A program made the translations under genes and the position numbers. A stretch of 64,000 nt of DNA from Ascarosepion bandense. Taxonomy: Eukaryota > Mollusca > Cephalopoda > Sepiida > Sepiidae. This document shows positions 53,181-64,000 of the stretch, in pieces. The notes below the pieces were generated by a model. The model had not been told where the DNA came from, did no database searches, and worked only from the letters and a program-made list of their open reading frames with translations. Each line of letters opens with the position of its first letter. The stretch's first letter is position 1. The stretch is from NCBI GenBank assembly GCA_037127315.1, contig JBBBDQ010000754.1:327001-391000 (forward strand), written 5' to 3'.

Positions 53181-53780
53181 GGTACAGGAATTTAAATGCC
53201 TAGGAAGTGTTCTAATAGAAGACGGAAAGTGCGACACAGAGGTCCGAAGGCGAATTGGCATGGCGGAAGAAGTTCAGTAAAGTATTAAGAAACAGGACAA
53301 TTTCACTAAAAACAAAGAGAGTACTGGATTGCTGTGAAAATCGGTTTTTTAATATGGCAGTGAATGTTGGACAATAATGAAGATGAAGGAAAAACTGAAG
53401 CAGCTGAAATGTGGTTCTACAGAAGGATGCTGCGGATATCGTGGACCGAGCATGTGAGCAATGATGAGATTTTGGAAAGGATGGAAACGAAAAGGAAATC
53501 AATACTGAGCATCAGGAAGAGACAACTAAAATTGCTGGGACATGCATTGAGGAAGGAGGGCTTAGAGAACCTGATACTAACAGGCCAGATAGAGGGAGAA
53601 AGAGACAATGGAAAAAAGCGGATAACATATTTGAAGGACCTGAGCAGGTGAATGATGGAACGAAGGTTGCATGGTGTAACAGGAGAAGGTATGCTAAGAG
53701 CCACCAGGGACAGGGAGATGTGGAAAGCTACGATCGCCTACGTCCTGACAGGACATGGCACATAAAAGACGAAAAAGAAT
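53181..53780 (+). pseudogene. RTE-like LINE, right part
   Basis: VQEFKCLGSVLIEDGKCDTE then VRRRIGMAEE, a frameshift, and from 53364 AAEMWFYRRMLRISWTEHVS, RKRQLKLLGHALRKEGLENL and ILTGQIEG. Near 53700 ATRDREMWKATIAYVLTG-type sequence ends at GGACATGGCACATAAAAGAC. Collinear with 28375-29100. Confidence 0.9.
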
Positions 53781-54099
53781 TAGAAAACTTGATTAAATCA
53801 AAATCTATGACAGCAATCATAACAAAATAAAAATGTTAAACATAAGTTAAATTAAAAGAAAATAAAACAGAGAACCCCCCCCCCAAAAAAAAAATTGGGA
53901 ACGGAAAATTTTTAAATAATTTAATTATAAGACTAATTAGAAGAGATAAAACACCTATTTTAAGAAATTTAAATTTTAGATTAAATCTTAGGAATTGAAA
54001 TGTAAATCTGTGACGGCTTTAATACCATAACAGACAGGTTAAACTTAACTTAAGTTGAATGTAAAATATAAAATTAGAAGGAAAACAGACTTAAGAACG

Positions 54100-55265
54100 G
54101 AAATTTGTTATATAATTTACAAGGTAACCAAAATGTCTGCCCGTTTTTTTATTAGTCATTGTATGAAGTTGAAATATATACGAAATGCGTGTAGCAATTG
54201 TTTTCAGATTCGGACAGCCGGAATTAGGAACATCAGACGTTATAAAAAACCCTCGCACCGTGCCCGGCCATCAGCTTTAAAACGTACAGCTGTGAGAATG
54301 ATGGAAGTGTATAGCGATCTCGTTCGGGCTGTTTGCTTTACGACTTCAAAGTGGTCTTATCAGCAGCTGAATCAAGTCGCCGCTTATATCATGCGTTTGG
54401 GATAGTGTTGTGGATGAACGTACTGCTAGGCGTTGGTTTCGAAAATTCAAGTCGGGAGATTTGTCACTCCTTGATGAGCCTCGCAGTGGACGACCACAAG
54501 TTTTGAATGACGGAGTCCTGAAAACGGATATTGAATAGGATAGTGTGTGGTGAAACTGCAAGACAGTTCAACGTTTCCGATGAAACACTTAAACTAGGTA
54601 AGACGTACAAACTGAGCAAGTGGGTTCCGCAAACGCTGTTGGAGATCCACAAGGGACAACAAGTGGCAGCCTGTGTATTGCTGATTTCTCGCCACCCTAC
54701 CGCATCCTCATTTAATCGAGTGCTTACCAGTGATGAAAAGTGGGTTCTGTAAAAGCTCTCAAGCGTTTCAGACATTGGATATCTCCTCAGGATGTTGTCA
54801 CCTCACACCGCAAGACCGCCTATGCATCCACGCAAAAATATGCTTTGTATCTGGTGGACAGATCGTCAAGTGGTTCATTATGAACTGCTACCAACGGGCC
54901 AAACGGTCACTGGAAACCTATACTCGCAGCAATTGAAACGTGTGCAACTGGCATTGCGCCAGAAGGGGCCAGCTCTGGTGAATCGCAAAGGTGTGCTTTT
55001 CCTCCATGACAACGTCAGGCCACATGTCACGCGAGTGGTCAGGGATACCATACAGCAACTTGGGTGGGAGACTTTGTGCCATCCAGCTTATTCACCTGAT
55101 CTTGCGCCATCCGATTACCACCTCTTCCACTCCGTGGATAATAATCTTCGTGATAAATTCTTCACCAATGAAGCAGACTTGAGCAAAGCCCTCACGGACT
55201 TCTTTTGCGTCAACCCCTCGCCCGAGTTCTACCGCAAGGGCATTGAACAGCCAGAAACACGTTGT
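54100..55265 (+). pseudogene. mariner-type transposase (DD34D), frame-broken
   Basis: Helix-turn-helix end and linker: VVDERTARRWFRKFKSGDLS, LLDEPRSGRP (54410-54500). Then LSKWVPQTL (the WVPHEL-like motif) and TSDEKWVL with the first catalytic Asp (about 54730). Then LHDNVRPH (second Asp) and SPDLAPSDYHLF (third Asp), with exactly 34 residues between the last two, diagnostic of mariner. At least three frames and internal stops are involved, so no active enzyme. The 5' boundary is uncertain, and I could not find the terminal inverted repeats. The C-terminus stops at FYRKGIEQPETRCQ and J-LINE follows. Confidence 0.88.
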
Positions 55266-55267
55266 CA

Positions 55268-55795
55268 GAGCGTGCGGAGGGTCTGTAATGTGATCGATAC
55301 CGACTTAGCAGACCGCCTGCAGTCTCTCTCTCACAGGCGCGACGTGGCTTCCCTGTGTCTCTTCTATAAATACTTCTGCTCCGATGAACTTAGGTCATGG
55401 TGTCCCCTAGGTTCCAATTTGCATGAGATACTAGATTAGCAACTAGATCCCACCCTTTTACAGTGAAATCGATAACATGCAACCGCAACTTCTACTCCAA
55501 CAGTTTCTTTTCTCGTACTTCCCGACTGTGGAATTCCCTTCCACATGACTGCTTCCCCGACGGCTACAATCTCCAGGAGTTTAAAGGTAAGGTCAATAGA
55601 CACCTCCTAACAAACTAATTCGCTTCCATTTTTTCAAACACTCTTCCCACCCACCCAACTACCTATCACCCCCCCCCGCATCTGACATTTCCGATATCTA
55701 ACCACTCTTTCTATTTACTTTCCCCTATGTAGCCCCAAGCGCAATAGTGGCAGTGGAATGCCTTGCTTGGGGTGAAATGATTAAAAAAAAAAGTT
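55268..55795 (+). mobile_element. J-LINE 3' fragment fused in frame to mariner
   Basis: RRVCNVIDTDLADRLQSLSH, RRDVASLCLFYKYF, then a deletion and shift (CSDELRSWCPLG), the RLWNSLPHDCFPDGYNLQ segment, UTR (CTATGTAGCCCCAAGCGCAA, TGCCTTGCTTGGGGTGAAAT-GATT) and an A tail. The open frame 54792-55439 runs from mariner (residues 1-160) straight into J-LINE. Confidence 0.88.
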
Positions 55796-56017
55796 TATTT
55801 TTATTAACCGTATAATTAAATTATAATTGCTATAATAACTTCCGGTTTTTAAATTTTTTTTCCTTCTAGTTCTATGTTTTATTTTTATATTAATTTATGT
55901 TCACCCTGTTTGTTTTGATATTAATGTCGTCATAGATTAAAATTTAATTTAATTTTCTTAACATTTATCTAAAAATAAAATTCCCTAAAATACTTGTTTT
56001 ATTTTTTTTATTAGACA

Positions 56018-56330
56018 CTAGCAGTATAGCCCGGCGTTGCTCGGGTGTAATGAAAGCTTTTATATATTATCGATTTTCTGCACTATTTTAAGAACTGCAA
56101 CCTTGAAACTTCTGAATATCGTTTCTTATGTCTTTCTCTGTGAGTGTTTCACATTTGACTAAAATCGAACCACTCCTTCTATAACCCGATTTTTTTCGAT
56201 TATCGATTTTCCATATTTATCGGGTGTACCTCGACACAAAACCTAGCTAAGAATACTCGCAGACGCTTATAGTATAACTATGTAAATTTTCAAGAAAATC
56301 GGTTCAGCCGTTTCGGAGTCTATAGGTAAC

Positions 56331-56378
<48 letters not shown>

Positions 56379-56405
56379 CAAGTTCCATTTATAATTAAGT
56401 TTAAA
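56018..56405 (-). mobile_element. Helitron-like element, internally deleted
   Basis: 3' end on the minus strand CCCGAGCAACGCCGGGCTAT-ACTG-CTAG|T. After AAAGCTTTCATTACA the usual middle blocks are missing and the 5' module (CGATAATA..., CCGAAACGGCTGAACCGATT, GT tract) follows. The 5' tip TTTAAACTTAATTATAAAT is decayed. Confidence 0.75.
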
Positions 56406-57267
56406 TAAAATTTAATTTTTAGTATATAATAATTTCTTTTTTTAAATCTATTCTCTATCTCGTTTTAATTGTTAATTTAGGTTTAACCAGTTTATTTTGA
56501 TGTTGACATTATTCCCGACCTTTCAACAGTGACCTTGTAAAGCCGTTATTTCGTCTGACCTATTTCTTTCTTGTCTTTATTTTTGAAAAATTATTTTATT
56601 GTAATTCTTTTCTCTTTTGTCACCAATATGTCAAACTTACAGGTTCCAACAGCATGGCTAGATTAATGGCGTAACACAATTTGTCAGAAATAAAAAAGAC
56701 AAAACTTATTAAGAGTTACAAAAGAGAATAAATTGTAGAGATCTATGATCACTTACGTCCTTACTGGTCACAGGTAATGACCAAAAAGTCCTAAAAAAGA
56801 AGTACTCGAACAAGGATTTGCTCTGATCCTTTCAGATATGCAACTATCTAGTTTTATACCCAGTCTGGTCCTTTTGTTTCATTCAACTTCTTCAGTACTA
56901 ATCTTTTGCCCTTCATACAGGATTGATTTCATGGTTTCTTTACGAATTAATTTTTTGATCTTATTGCAGACTTACGTTTAGGGCTCTATTTGTTGCACCT
57001 CTGTCATCTTTGCCACAACTGCAAAGAAAGGAACGAAACAAAATTTCGGTCAGGTTTTCTTATGTGATAGATTTGCATCGGTAGAGATTTCTCCGTAAGA
57101 AGGAGTGTTCTGGTGTTCGAAGTTCATTTCATTTCCGATGAAAACTGCTTTCATTTAATGAATACAGGAAAAATTTTTGTCTGTCATCAGCATGGTTGAT
57201 GCTAAAATCCAGGAGTACAATACGCTACACGTTTTTGGTCTCACTTTTCGAACAAATTGCCTCTTTC
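56406..57267. other. Mostly unassigned; one RTE-like scrap
   Basis: 56640-56790 includes GAGATCTATGATCACTTACG and TCCTTACTGGTCACAGG, a decayed form of the RTE-like end (SxIAYVLxGxGT). The rest is AT-rich without recognised features. Confidence 0.45.
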
Positions 57268-59373
57268 TTACGAGAGCCATTCAATAAATAAAGTGGATTT
57301 TTCGGTGTAAGGACTTCTACGAGGATCATTCAATAAATAAGGTAAATTTTTCGGTATAAGGACTTCTACGAGGGTCATTCAATAAATAAAGTGAATTTTT
57401 CGGTATAAGGACTTCTGCGAGGGTCATTCAATAAATAAAGTGAATTTTTCGGTATAATGACTTCTACGAGGGTCATTCAATAAATAAGGTGAATTTTTCG
57501 GTATAAGGACTTCTACGAGGGTCATTCAATAAATAAAGTGAATTTTTCGGTATAAGGACTTCTGCGAGGGTCATTCAATAAATAATGTGAATTTTTCGGT
57601 ATAAGGACTTCTACGAGGGTCATTCAATAAATAAAGTGAATTTTTCGGTATAAGGACTTCTGCGAGGGTCATTCAATAAATAAGGTGAATTTTTCGGTAT
57701 AAGGACTTCTACGAGGGTCATTCAATAAATAAGGTGAATTTTTCGGTATAAGGACTTCTACGAGGGTCATTCAATAAATAAGGTGAATTTTTCGGTATAA
57801 GGACATCTACGAGAGTCATTCAATAAATAAGGTGAATTTTTCGGTATAAGGACTTCTACGAGGGTCATTCAATAAATAAGGTGAATTTTTCGGTATAAGG
57901 ACTTCTACGAGGGTCATTCAATAAATAAGGTGAATTTTTCGGTATAAGGACATCTACGAGAGTCATTCAATAAATAAGGTGAATTTTTCGGTATAAGGAC
58001 TTCTACGAGGGTCATTCAATAAATAAGGTGAATTTTTCGGTATAAGGACTTCTGCGAGGGTCATTCAATAAATAATGTGAATTTTTCGGTATAAGGACTT
58101 CTACGAGGGTCATTCAATAAATAAGGTGAATTTTTCGGTATAAGGATTTCTGCGAGGGTCATTCAATAAATAAAGTGAATTTTTCGGTATAAGGACTTCT
58201 GCGAGGGTCATTCAATAAATAAGGTGAATTTTTCGGTATAAGGACTTCTACGAGGGTCATTCAATAAATAAGGTGAATTTTTCGGTATAAGGACTTCTGC
58301 GAGGGTCATTCAATAAATAATGTGAATTTTTCGGTATAAGGACTTCTACGAGGGTCATTCAATAAATAAGGTGAATTTTTCGGCATAAGGACTCCTACGA
58401 GGAGCATTCAATAAATAAGGTGAATTTTTCGGTATAAGGACTTCTGCGAGGGTCATTCAATAAATAATGTGAATTTTTCGGAATAAGGACTTCTACGAGG
58501 TTCATTCAATAAATAAAGTGAATTTTTCGGTATAAGGACTTCTACGAGGGTCATTCAATAAATAAGGTGAATTTTTCGGCATAAGGACTCCTACGAGGAG
58601 CATTCAATAAATAAGGTGAATTTTTCGGTATAAGGACTCCTACGAGGGTCATTCAATAAATAAGGTGAATTTTTCGGCATAAGGACTCCTACGAGGAGCA
58701 TTCAATAAATAAGGTGAATTTTTCGGTATAAGGACTTCTATGAGAGTCATTCAATAAATAAGGTGAATTTTTCGGTATAAGGACTTCTACGAGGGTCATT
58801 CAATAAATAAGGTGAATTTTTCGGTATAAGGAGTTCTATGAGAGTCATTCAATAAATAAGGTTAATTTTTCGGTATAAGGACTTCTACGAGGGTCATTCA
58901 ATAAATAAGGTGAATTTTTCGGTATGAGGACTTCTACGAGGGTCATTCAATAAATAAGGTGAATTTTTCGGTATAAGGACTTCTACGAGGATCATTTAAT
59001 AAATAAGGCGGATTTTTCGGTATACGGACTCCTACGAGGGTCATTCAACAAATAAGGTGAATTTTTCGGTATAAGGACTTCTACGATGGTCATTCAATAA
59101 ATAAGGTGAATATTTCAGTATAAGAACTCCTACGAGGGTCATTCAATAAATAAGGTGAATTTTTCGGTATAAGGACTTCTACGAGGGTCATTCAATAAAT
59201 AAGGTGAATTTTTCGGTATAACAACTCCTACGAGGGTCATTCAATAAATAAGGTGAATTTTTCGGTATAAGGACTTCTACGAGGATCATTCAATAAATAA
59301 AGTGAATTTTTCGGTATAAGGACTTTTGCGAGGGTCATTCAATAAATAAGGTGAATTTTTCGGTATAAGGACA
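57268..59373. repeat. 49-bp minisatellite, about 43 copies
   Basis: Unit: GGACTTCTACGAGGGTCATT, CAATAAATAAGGTGAATTTT, TCGGTATAA. Variants recur in a patterned way: CTGCGAGGG, AATAATGTG, AATAAAGTG, GGCATAAGGACTCC with GAGGAGCATT, and TCTATGAGAGTC. Neighbouring identical runs imply higher-order duplication. Length 49 is not a multiple of three and no frame spans it. The first and last units are slightly diverged. Confidence 0.98.
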
Positions 59374-59374
59374 T

Positions 59375-60108
59375 TCCACATTGTTCCTGTCCTATCTTTG
59401 GCCTGATTCTGCTTTTCGCTTTATTCACTAGGATTCTAACAACCAGTTTTATAATGTGACTCATTAAGCTGATAGTTCTGTGTAGTTCGCACTCATTTGC
59501 ATCTGGTTTTTTCAGCAGTGCTATAAAAATCGACTTGTATAAGTGGTCTGGTATTATTCCACCATTATAAATTTCGTTTATAATTTCTGTAATTTTCTCT
59601 ATACCGAATTCTTCCAGGGCTGTCAGCAGTTCTATTACAATGCGGTCTGTACCAGCTGCTTTGCTTCTGTTCAGTTTGGCCATTGCATTTTCCGCTTCAA
59701 ACTTCAATATTTCCGCTACGTCCTCATCCTTTTGTATATTCGGTTGTTCCCTCCTGTTGCACAAAAATCCTTTTTTTTTACTCTTCCCATCGCTTGAGTA
59801 TATCCCCTTTTTCCAATATGATTATTCCATCCTTGGATTTTATGCATCCTGTTGAGGAGCAGGTTTTTTTTGCCCTGTCAGTTCTATTATCTCTTTATGC
59901 ATCTCTGCTTTATTGGTCCTGCTCAGTGTCTCTACTTCTGCGCATTTGTTGTTGAGCCATTCCTCTTTAGTCTGTATGCATTTGTTTCTTATCTTCCTGT
60001 CATCACAGTTTCAGTTGATTACCTTTAGTAATGTGACTCATTAAGCTGATAGTTCTTTTTGCTGATGACCATGCATTCGGTTTTCTTGCAAGGATTTGAT
60101 ACGAGGCA
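59375..60108 (-). pseudogene. RTE-like LINE, reverse-transcriptase N-terminal core
   Basis: A 141-codon minus frame (59339-59764) reads AEILKFEAENAMAKLNRSKA, AGTDRIVIELLTALEEFGIE, KITEIINEIYNGGIIPDHLY, KSIFIALLKKPDANECELHR and TISLMSHIIKLVVRILVNKA. It is the fingers/palm start of an RTE-type reverse transcriptase, with R-TISLMSH and KSIFIxxxKKP motifs. It ends at RIRPKIGQEQCG and runs into the minisatellite, so the catalytic FADD-type region is absent. Around 60030-60100 the fragment TGTGACTCATTAAGCTGATA is repeated and joined to KTECMVISK-type sequence, showing rearrangement. Confidence 0.87.
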
Positions 60109-61021
60109 TACCGTGTCAGTTTTATTATCCCCGCGGCTGATCGTTCTGATTAAGCATGCAGGAGATAATCTCATAGCTGCAGGGTAGTTGTTATTCTAAA
60201 GAGTATGGTTTGTTGATAAGCATTTACTTCTGGCATGTGTCCAGGTCATCCCATGTTTTTTGTATGGTGCTGTAGGCATCGGATGGCCCCCTTCTTTACA
60301 CGGTATTGGTCGTGAGAATTTAAGTGATGTAATGTCCGGTAATGGTTGACTTTGATATACGGATGTCTTGCACCCATTATATATTTGATATTGTTATGTT
60401 GTGCCTAACAGAATTATTAAGTAAATAAATACCAACAACGGAAATATAGTAAATTGATATATTACCAGGAGAAATAGTATTTACAAAAGAGGCTTGTAAG
60501 TAGCATACAGGAACAAGGGTTTAGTTGCATGTATCGTCGTAAGACGTAGAGTCTGATAATAGTACACTTCCGGTTCACTACCGGAAATACTCAACTGACT
60601 TGTAACTCGAGACTGGTTACTCGTTACTGATCCTCGAGGTCTTCCCACTACTACTTTATGTAGTGATTAGCATAGTCCATTATAGTAGAACACAGGTGGA
60701 GAGCGCTCAAACAGATATATTAGTACACCAGGCAAGGCCCAATGGATTATTGTTTTCTCATTCTATTGTAAACTGGATCGATTGTATTATTAGACTAGCA
60801 GACTTTACCGAGTTTCCTCATGATGTCAGAATATAAGGATGTCATATACAAGCTGCTGATAAGTAAATTGTCGGTAGTTTAGACTTTTAATTTTGCAAAT
60901 ATGTTTTGTTTGTTTTCTATTTTGGCGATTGCACAGTATAGTAGGGTCAGTTCAGAATCGTGTGTGAGAAAAACAACACCATGACGCAATACACTCAGCC
61001 AGAAATTTGAAAATGGCATGC
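60109..61021. other. Unassigned DNA
   Basis: Includes a palindromic patch CCGGTTCACTACCGG near 60568 and GAGACTGGTTACTCGTTACT. No gene recognised. Confidence 0.45.
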
Positions 61022-61086
61022 TGTTATATTTTTTTAATCGTTTCACCCCAAGAATAGCGGTAACGCCACTGATGCTCAGTGGGTTC
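61022..61086 (-). mobile_element. J-LINE 3' tip, interrupted
   Basis: On +: TTTTTTTAATCGTTTCACCC and GGTAACGCCACTGATGCTCA-GTGGG, the reversed J-LINE end. It continues at 61593 after an RTE-like insertion. Confidence 0.8.
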
Positions 61087-61592
61087 TTCTTCTTCTATGT
61101 ACCCTGTCCTTTCTGGACATAGGCGATCATGGCTTTCCACGTCTCCCTGTCCCTGGTGGCTCCTAGCACACCTTCTCCTGTTAACACTACGCAACCCACG
61201 TTCTGTCATCCACCTGATCAGGCCCTTCGAATATGTTATCCGCTGCCTTCCTCTGTCTCTTTTTCCCTCTATCTGACCTGTTAGTATCAGGTTCTCCAAG
61301 CCCTTCTTCCTCATTGCATGTCCCAGGAACTTCAGTTGTCTCTTCCTGTTGCTCACTATTAATTTTCTTTTCGTTGCCATTCTTTCCAACGCTTCATCGT
61401 TGCTCGCATGATCGGTCCACGATATCCGCAGCATCCTTCCGCTGCTTCAAGTTTTTTCCTCATTTTCGATGATATTGTCCAGCATTCACTGCTGTATTGA
61501 GGAACTGACATCGCATAGCAATCTAGTACTCCCTTCTTTGTTTCTAGTGAAATTTTTCTGTGTCTTAGTACTTAGTTTCTGAAACGCGTCCT
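61087..61592 (-). pseudogene. RTE-like LINE inserted in J-LINE 3' UTR
   Basis: (TTC)n, TATGTACCCTGTCCTTTCTG on + is its 3' end. The minus frame 61024-61434 reads MLRISWTDHASNDEALERMA, RKRQLKFLGHAMRKKGLENL and ILTGQIEGKRDRGRQRITYS. The upstream part (61440-61590) is decayed. It ends at AAACGCGTCCTTA, in the AKDAF region, so it is 5'-truncated. Confidence 0.88.
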
Positions 61593-62060
61593 TACGGGGT
61601 TACATAAGAGTAAAAGATAAGATAGCAGGAGTGTAAAGAAAAAGACGGGTCAGTTACAGGGGGTGTCAGAGAAAAGGCAACAGAAGGAAGGGAAGAAAGG
61701 TGTGATGACCGTTGCTAAGTTAGAGAGAAAGGGAAAATACATAGGCTGTTGTAGAAAGAACTGTAGTCAAGTCAAAAGATGAGTAAAGCAAGAATATGGA
61801 AGGGAGTTCCACAGACAGGAAGTGCGAGAAAAGAAGCTGATGGAGTATAACTGACAGCTGCATTTGGTTGATCTAACTGTGAATCAGTGGGACCCATCTG
61901 GTTGCACAAGTGAACACCTGTGGGGCTCCAGTGACTTAGGTTCGTTGGAACAGAAGCCATGAAAATATTTATAGAACAGACAGAGGGAAGCCACATGCTG
62001 CCGGTGAGAAAGAGGCTGGAGTCAAGCCGCCTAGTCGGTACTTATCACATTACAAAATAC
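61593..62060 (-). pseudogene. J-LINE, remainder of the interrupted copy
   Basis: CGGGGTTACATAAGAGTAAA continues the UTR on +. Minus coding beyond it includes RTSCLWNSLPYSCF-like sequence (61790-61830) and MWLPSVCSINIFMASVPTNL (frame-shifted YKYFHGF region). It stops near GTACCGACTAGGCGG, the IxTDLAARL region. Confidence 0.82.
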
Positions 62061-63479
62061 TAGGTATTCAAGACAGAAGGCACGAATATGAACATTTCAG
62101 TGTGTTTGGGTGCCAATCTAAAGTCAGTGCAGACTTCTTTTATCTTCCCACAGGAAATCAAACTGAAGACGGAAACCTATATATGAAAAATATTAATCTT
62201 TTTAAAGCAGAATAAAAAAAATAATATAAATTTCTTTTTATTAATAATAAAAAAAAAGTTTATATAAGCAGAAATAAGAGAAAAATTAATTAATATAAAA
62301 TTTCTCATGTGTTTTAGGAATTACTGTTATTATTTCCTGAGGTTAGAATTATAAATTCAATGAGTCCATTCCAAAAAAAAATCTTTATTAATGTTAAAAA
62401 GAACAATAAGCATTCAAATAGAGACTGCTTAAAAATTCCTTTAACACTCTTCGATAAACATTGTAACAGATTTTTACAGAATGTCAATGAAAAATAAAGT
62501 TTACAATTAGTTTAGAAGGAAGACTTACTGAAATGACGTAAGTTACTTCCTTTTGAATGGTTACAAACAGTTGATAAAATTTTCCGTAAAATACAAAAAC
62601 GGAAACCAAATTACATTGTATTTTACATATCAAAAAAGACAGTATTGATAAAAGCTCAAAATTAAATTTTGAGCTATAATATATTAAAGATTTTACACAT
62701 AGAAAAAACTTTCCCGATGTTTATTCTAGAATAATATATACGTAAATTAAATATGCATAATGTAAACAATAGGTTAAATTCACTCTATTATATTAAATGT
62801 ATAAATGACTTTTATATTATATGAGAAAAAAAGAGCCATTTACATTCAAGTTATGAAAACTATAATATTAATTTGAAATAAATTGCATATTAACACAGTT
62901 AATATATAAATGAATATAGAGAGCATTTGTAAATACGTCTATAGCGATTTACAGTACAATTCTACCTTTATTTTCAAAGTGATAAACAATATATTAGGTT
63001 GCAAGAATATATATATTCGCATCCTAGAAAATAACGATTTCTTTCGATTATATCCAAAAAGAAATGGAGAAGATCTGACACACGTCCGTAGCTTGTAACG
63101 TGCAGATGCTTTCTAAAAAATATTTTGTCAAGCTGACGTTTACGAAAAATTAGCAGACGCTAATTTTTCCGCATTGCGACAAATTTTGAAATTAGTACAT
63201 ATGTCCACGGAAGCGTTCAATTCCAACGACATTTTTTAATTTGTACTTGAGACCAAAAACAACGTCTATATTCCAAATAAAGAACTTTTGAAATAAATCC
63301 TGAAACCGTCAGGATTAAGCGTTCATATAATTTAAATACAAAAAGTCGCTTAAACAATAGCGACAAGAACTTATAATTAAATCAAAATTCAACCGTGCAA
63401 ATATTTTTCAATAAAATATAAAAAAATAATTTCCATTCAGTTGAAATACAGAAAAATAATTCTTACATATATATAGTGT
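62061..63479. other. AT-rich unassigned DNA
   Basis: Low-complexity AT-rich DNA without a recognised gene. Short frames (for example 62910-63098) lack any known domain. Confidence 0.5.
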
Positions 63480-63939
63480 CTTGAGGAAGTAGTCCTTCCC
63501 AATTTCAAGGGAGCGGCTGCTAGGAGATACTAGAATTCTGCACCATGCTGCACAAACAGCAGAACATATTCATGGCTGCGACCATATTACCCCTTACATC
63601 TGCTCTATAAACTCCCCAAACTGAAACCCCTTTGATCGTTATGAGTAGAAGCAGTTGTGCGAGAATCCGACAAAATTCCTTGTAACATTAATGATGATCT
63701 GAAAGCAAGGATTATGGCAACATCGACCAACGTAAATAAGGAGACCACTTAGAAATGTTGCAGAAAAATCTGAAGTCGTCTGGATTCTGTCATTGAAGTC
63801 AATAGCAATTTTATCGAATAAATTTACTCTTTAATAAGATATTTGTGTGCAATGTTGACAAATATACCTGTTTAAATGCGATATCGGTGTGATTTAAAAA
63901 TTTGTTTAATTTAGAAAACAATTCATCCATCGCACCCTG
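63480..63939 (+). pseudogene. mariner-type transposase tail with right terminal repeat
   Basis: The sequence keeps NSPN-stop-NPFDRYE (third-Asp region), then GCGAGAATCCGACAAAATTC (CENPTKF, matching VERKTNK) and AAGCAAGGATTATGGCAACA (KARIMATS). It ends TCATCCATCGCACCCTG next to TA at 63940. It is related to 49037-50265 but on the opposite strand. The left part is missing or unrecognisable. Confidence 0.72.
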
Positions 63940-64000
63940 TATAAATGAACCTATTTCGAAGGTCAAAATTTAAATATTCTTTGGAAATATCAGCAATTGA

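Noticed and set aside
54055..54405. Intact N-terminal half of a transposase or host gene
   Set aside because: The residues do not match the mariner DNA-binding domain well, and the recognised mariner motif (ARRWFRKFKSG) is in another frame.
57268..59373. CRISPR-like array
   Set aside because: Units are contiguous 49-bp repeats without unique spacers, in an animal-type genome.

Overview
This window is repeat-dense DNA from an animal nuclear genome, and I find no intact cellular protein-coding gene in it. The content points to a lophotrochozoan, most plausibly a coleoid cephalopod (octopus-like). The grounds are many tRNA-derived SINEs, two abundant non-LTR retrotransposon families, very long (TA)n/(GT)n tracts, mariner/Tc1 remnants and Helitron-like elements. 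The taxon is an inference from repeat style and was not tested by any search. Almost every long open reading frame is either a transposon fragment or a translation of a simple repeat.

Recurrent families, with names used only in this report: (1) RTE-like LINE: reverse-transcriptase C-terminal pieces (motifs KTECMVIS, QEFKYLG, FYRRMLRISW, RKRQLKFLGHAMRK) with a (GAA)n tail. (2) J-LINE: a Jockey/CR1-type LINE with a YADD reverse transcriptase, a conserved C-terminal segment and a 3' end of the form TGCCTTGCTTGGGGTGAAAT-GATT-(A)n. (3) Helitron-like elements with A|TC...hairpin...CTAG|T ends. (4) SINE-A and SINE-B, both with tRNA-like heads. (5) Tc1/mariner elements and MITEs whose ends read CAGGGTGCGATG or CCGGCCATAATTATTAGGCC. 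(6) Penelope-like traces: hammerhead-ribozyme-like cores and a possible GIY-YIG fragment.

Layout: 0-8.7 kb holds nested SINE/LINE copies, two MITEs, a well-formed hammerhead-like motif and Helitron copies. 8.7-12.6 kb holds an RTE-like copy split by a hAT-like insertion, then 1.8 kb of polypurine DNA. 13.6-18.6 kb holds LINE fragments, one with an internal 116-bp tandem amplification, and tandem chimeric MITE units. 18.7-24.8 kb is a Helitron cluster plus a tandem SINE array and a CpG-rich island-like stretch. 25-28.2 kb is a second polypurine tract and a (TA)n(GT)n-linked repeat. 28.4-38.5 kb is mostly LINE copies. 38.6-45.4 kb is a recent 3.4-kb tandem segmental duplication. 45.3-51.1 kb has Helitron and LINE pieces, a mariner with a nested LINE, and a 5S-rRNA-like/SINE junction. 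51.5-55.8 kb has a J-LINE inserted into an RTE-like element (making a chimeric 441-codon ORF), then a broken mariner fused in frame to another J-LINE piece. 57.3-59.4 kb is a 49-bp minisatellite of about 43 copies abutting an RTE-like reverse-transcriptase core. 59.4-64 kb is more LINE and mariner debris with AT-rich unassigned DNA.

The elements do not form a pathway. What they record is a layered insertion history. The most notable items are the hammerhead-like ribozyme motifs with a self-complementary stem III, the set of Helitron-like elements with uniform A/T insertion sites, the segmental duplication, and the chimeric MITE and SINE structures.
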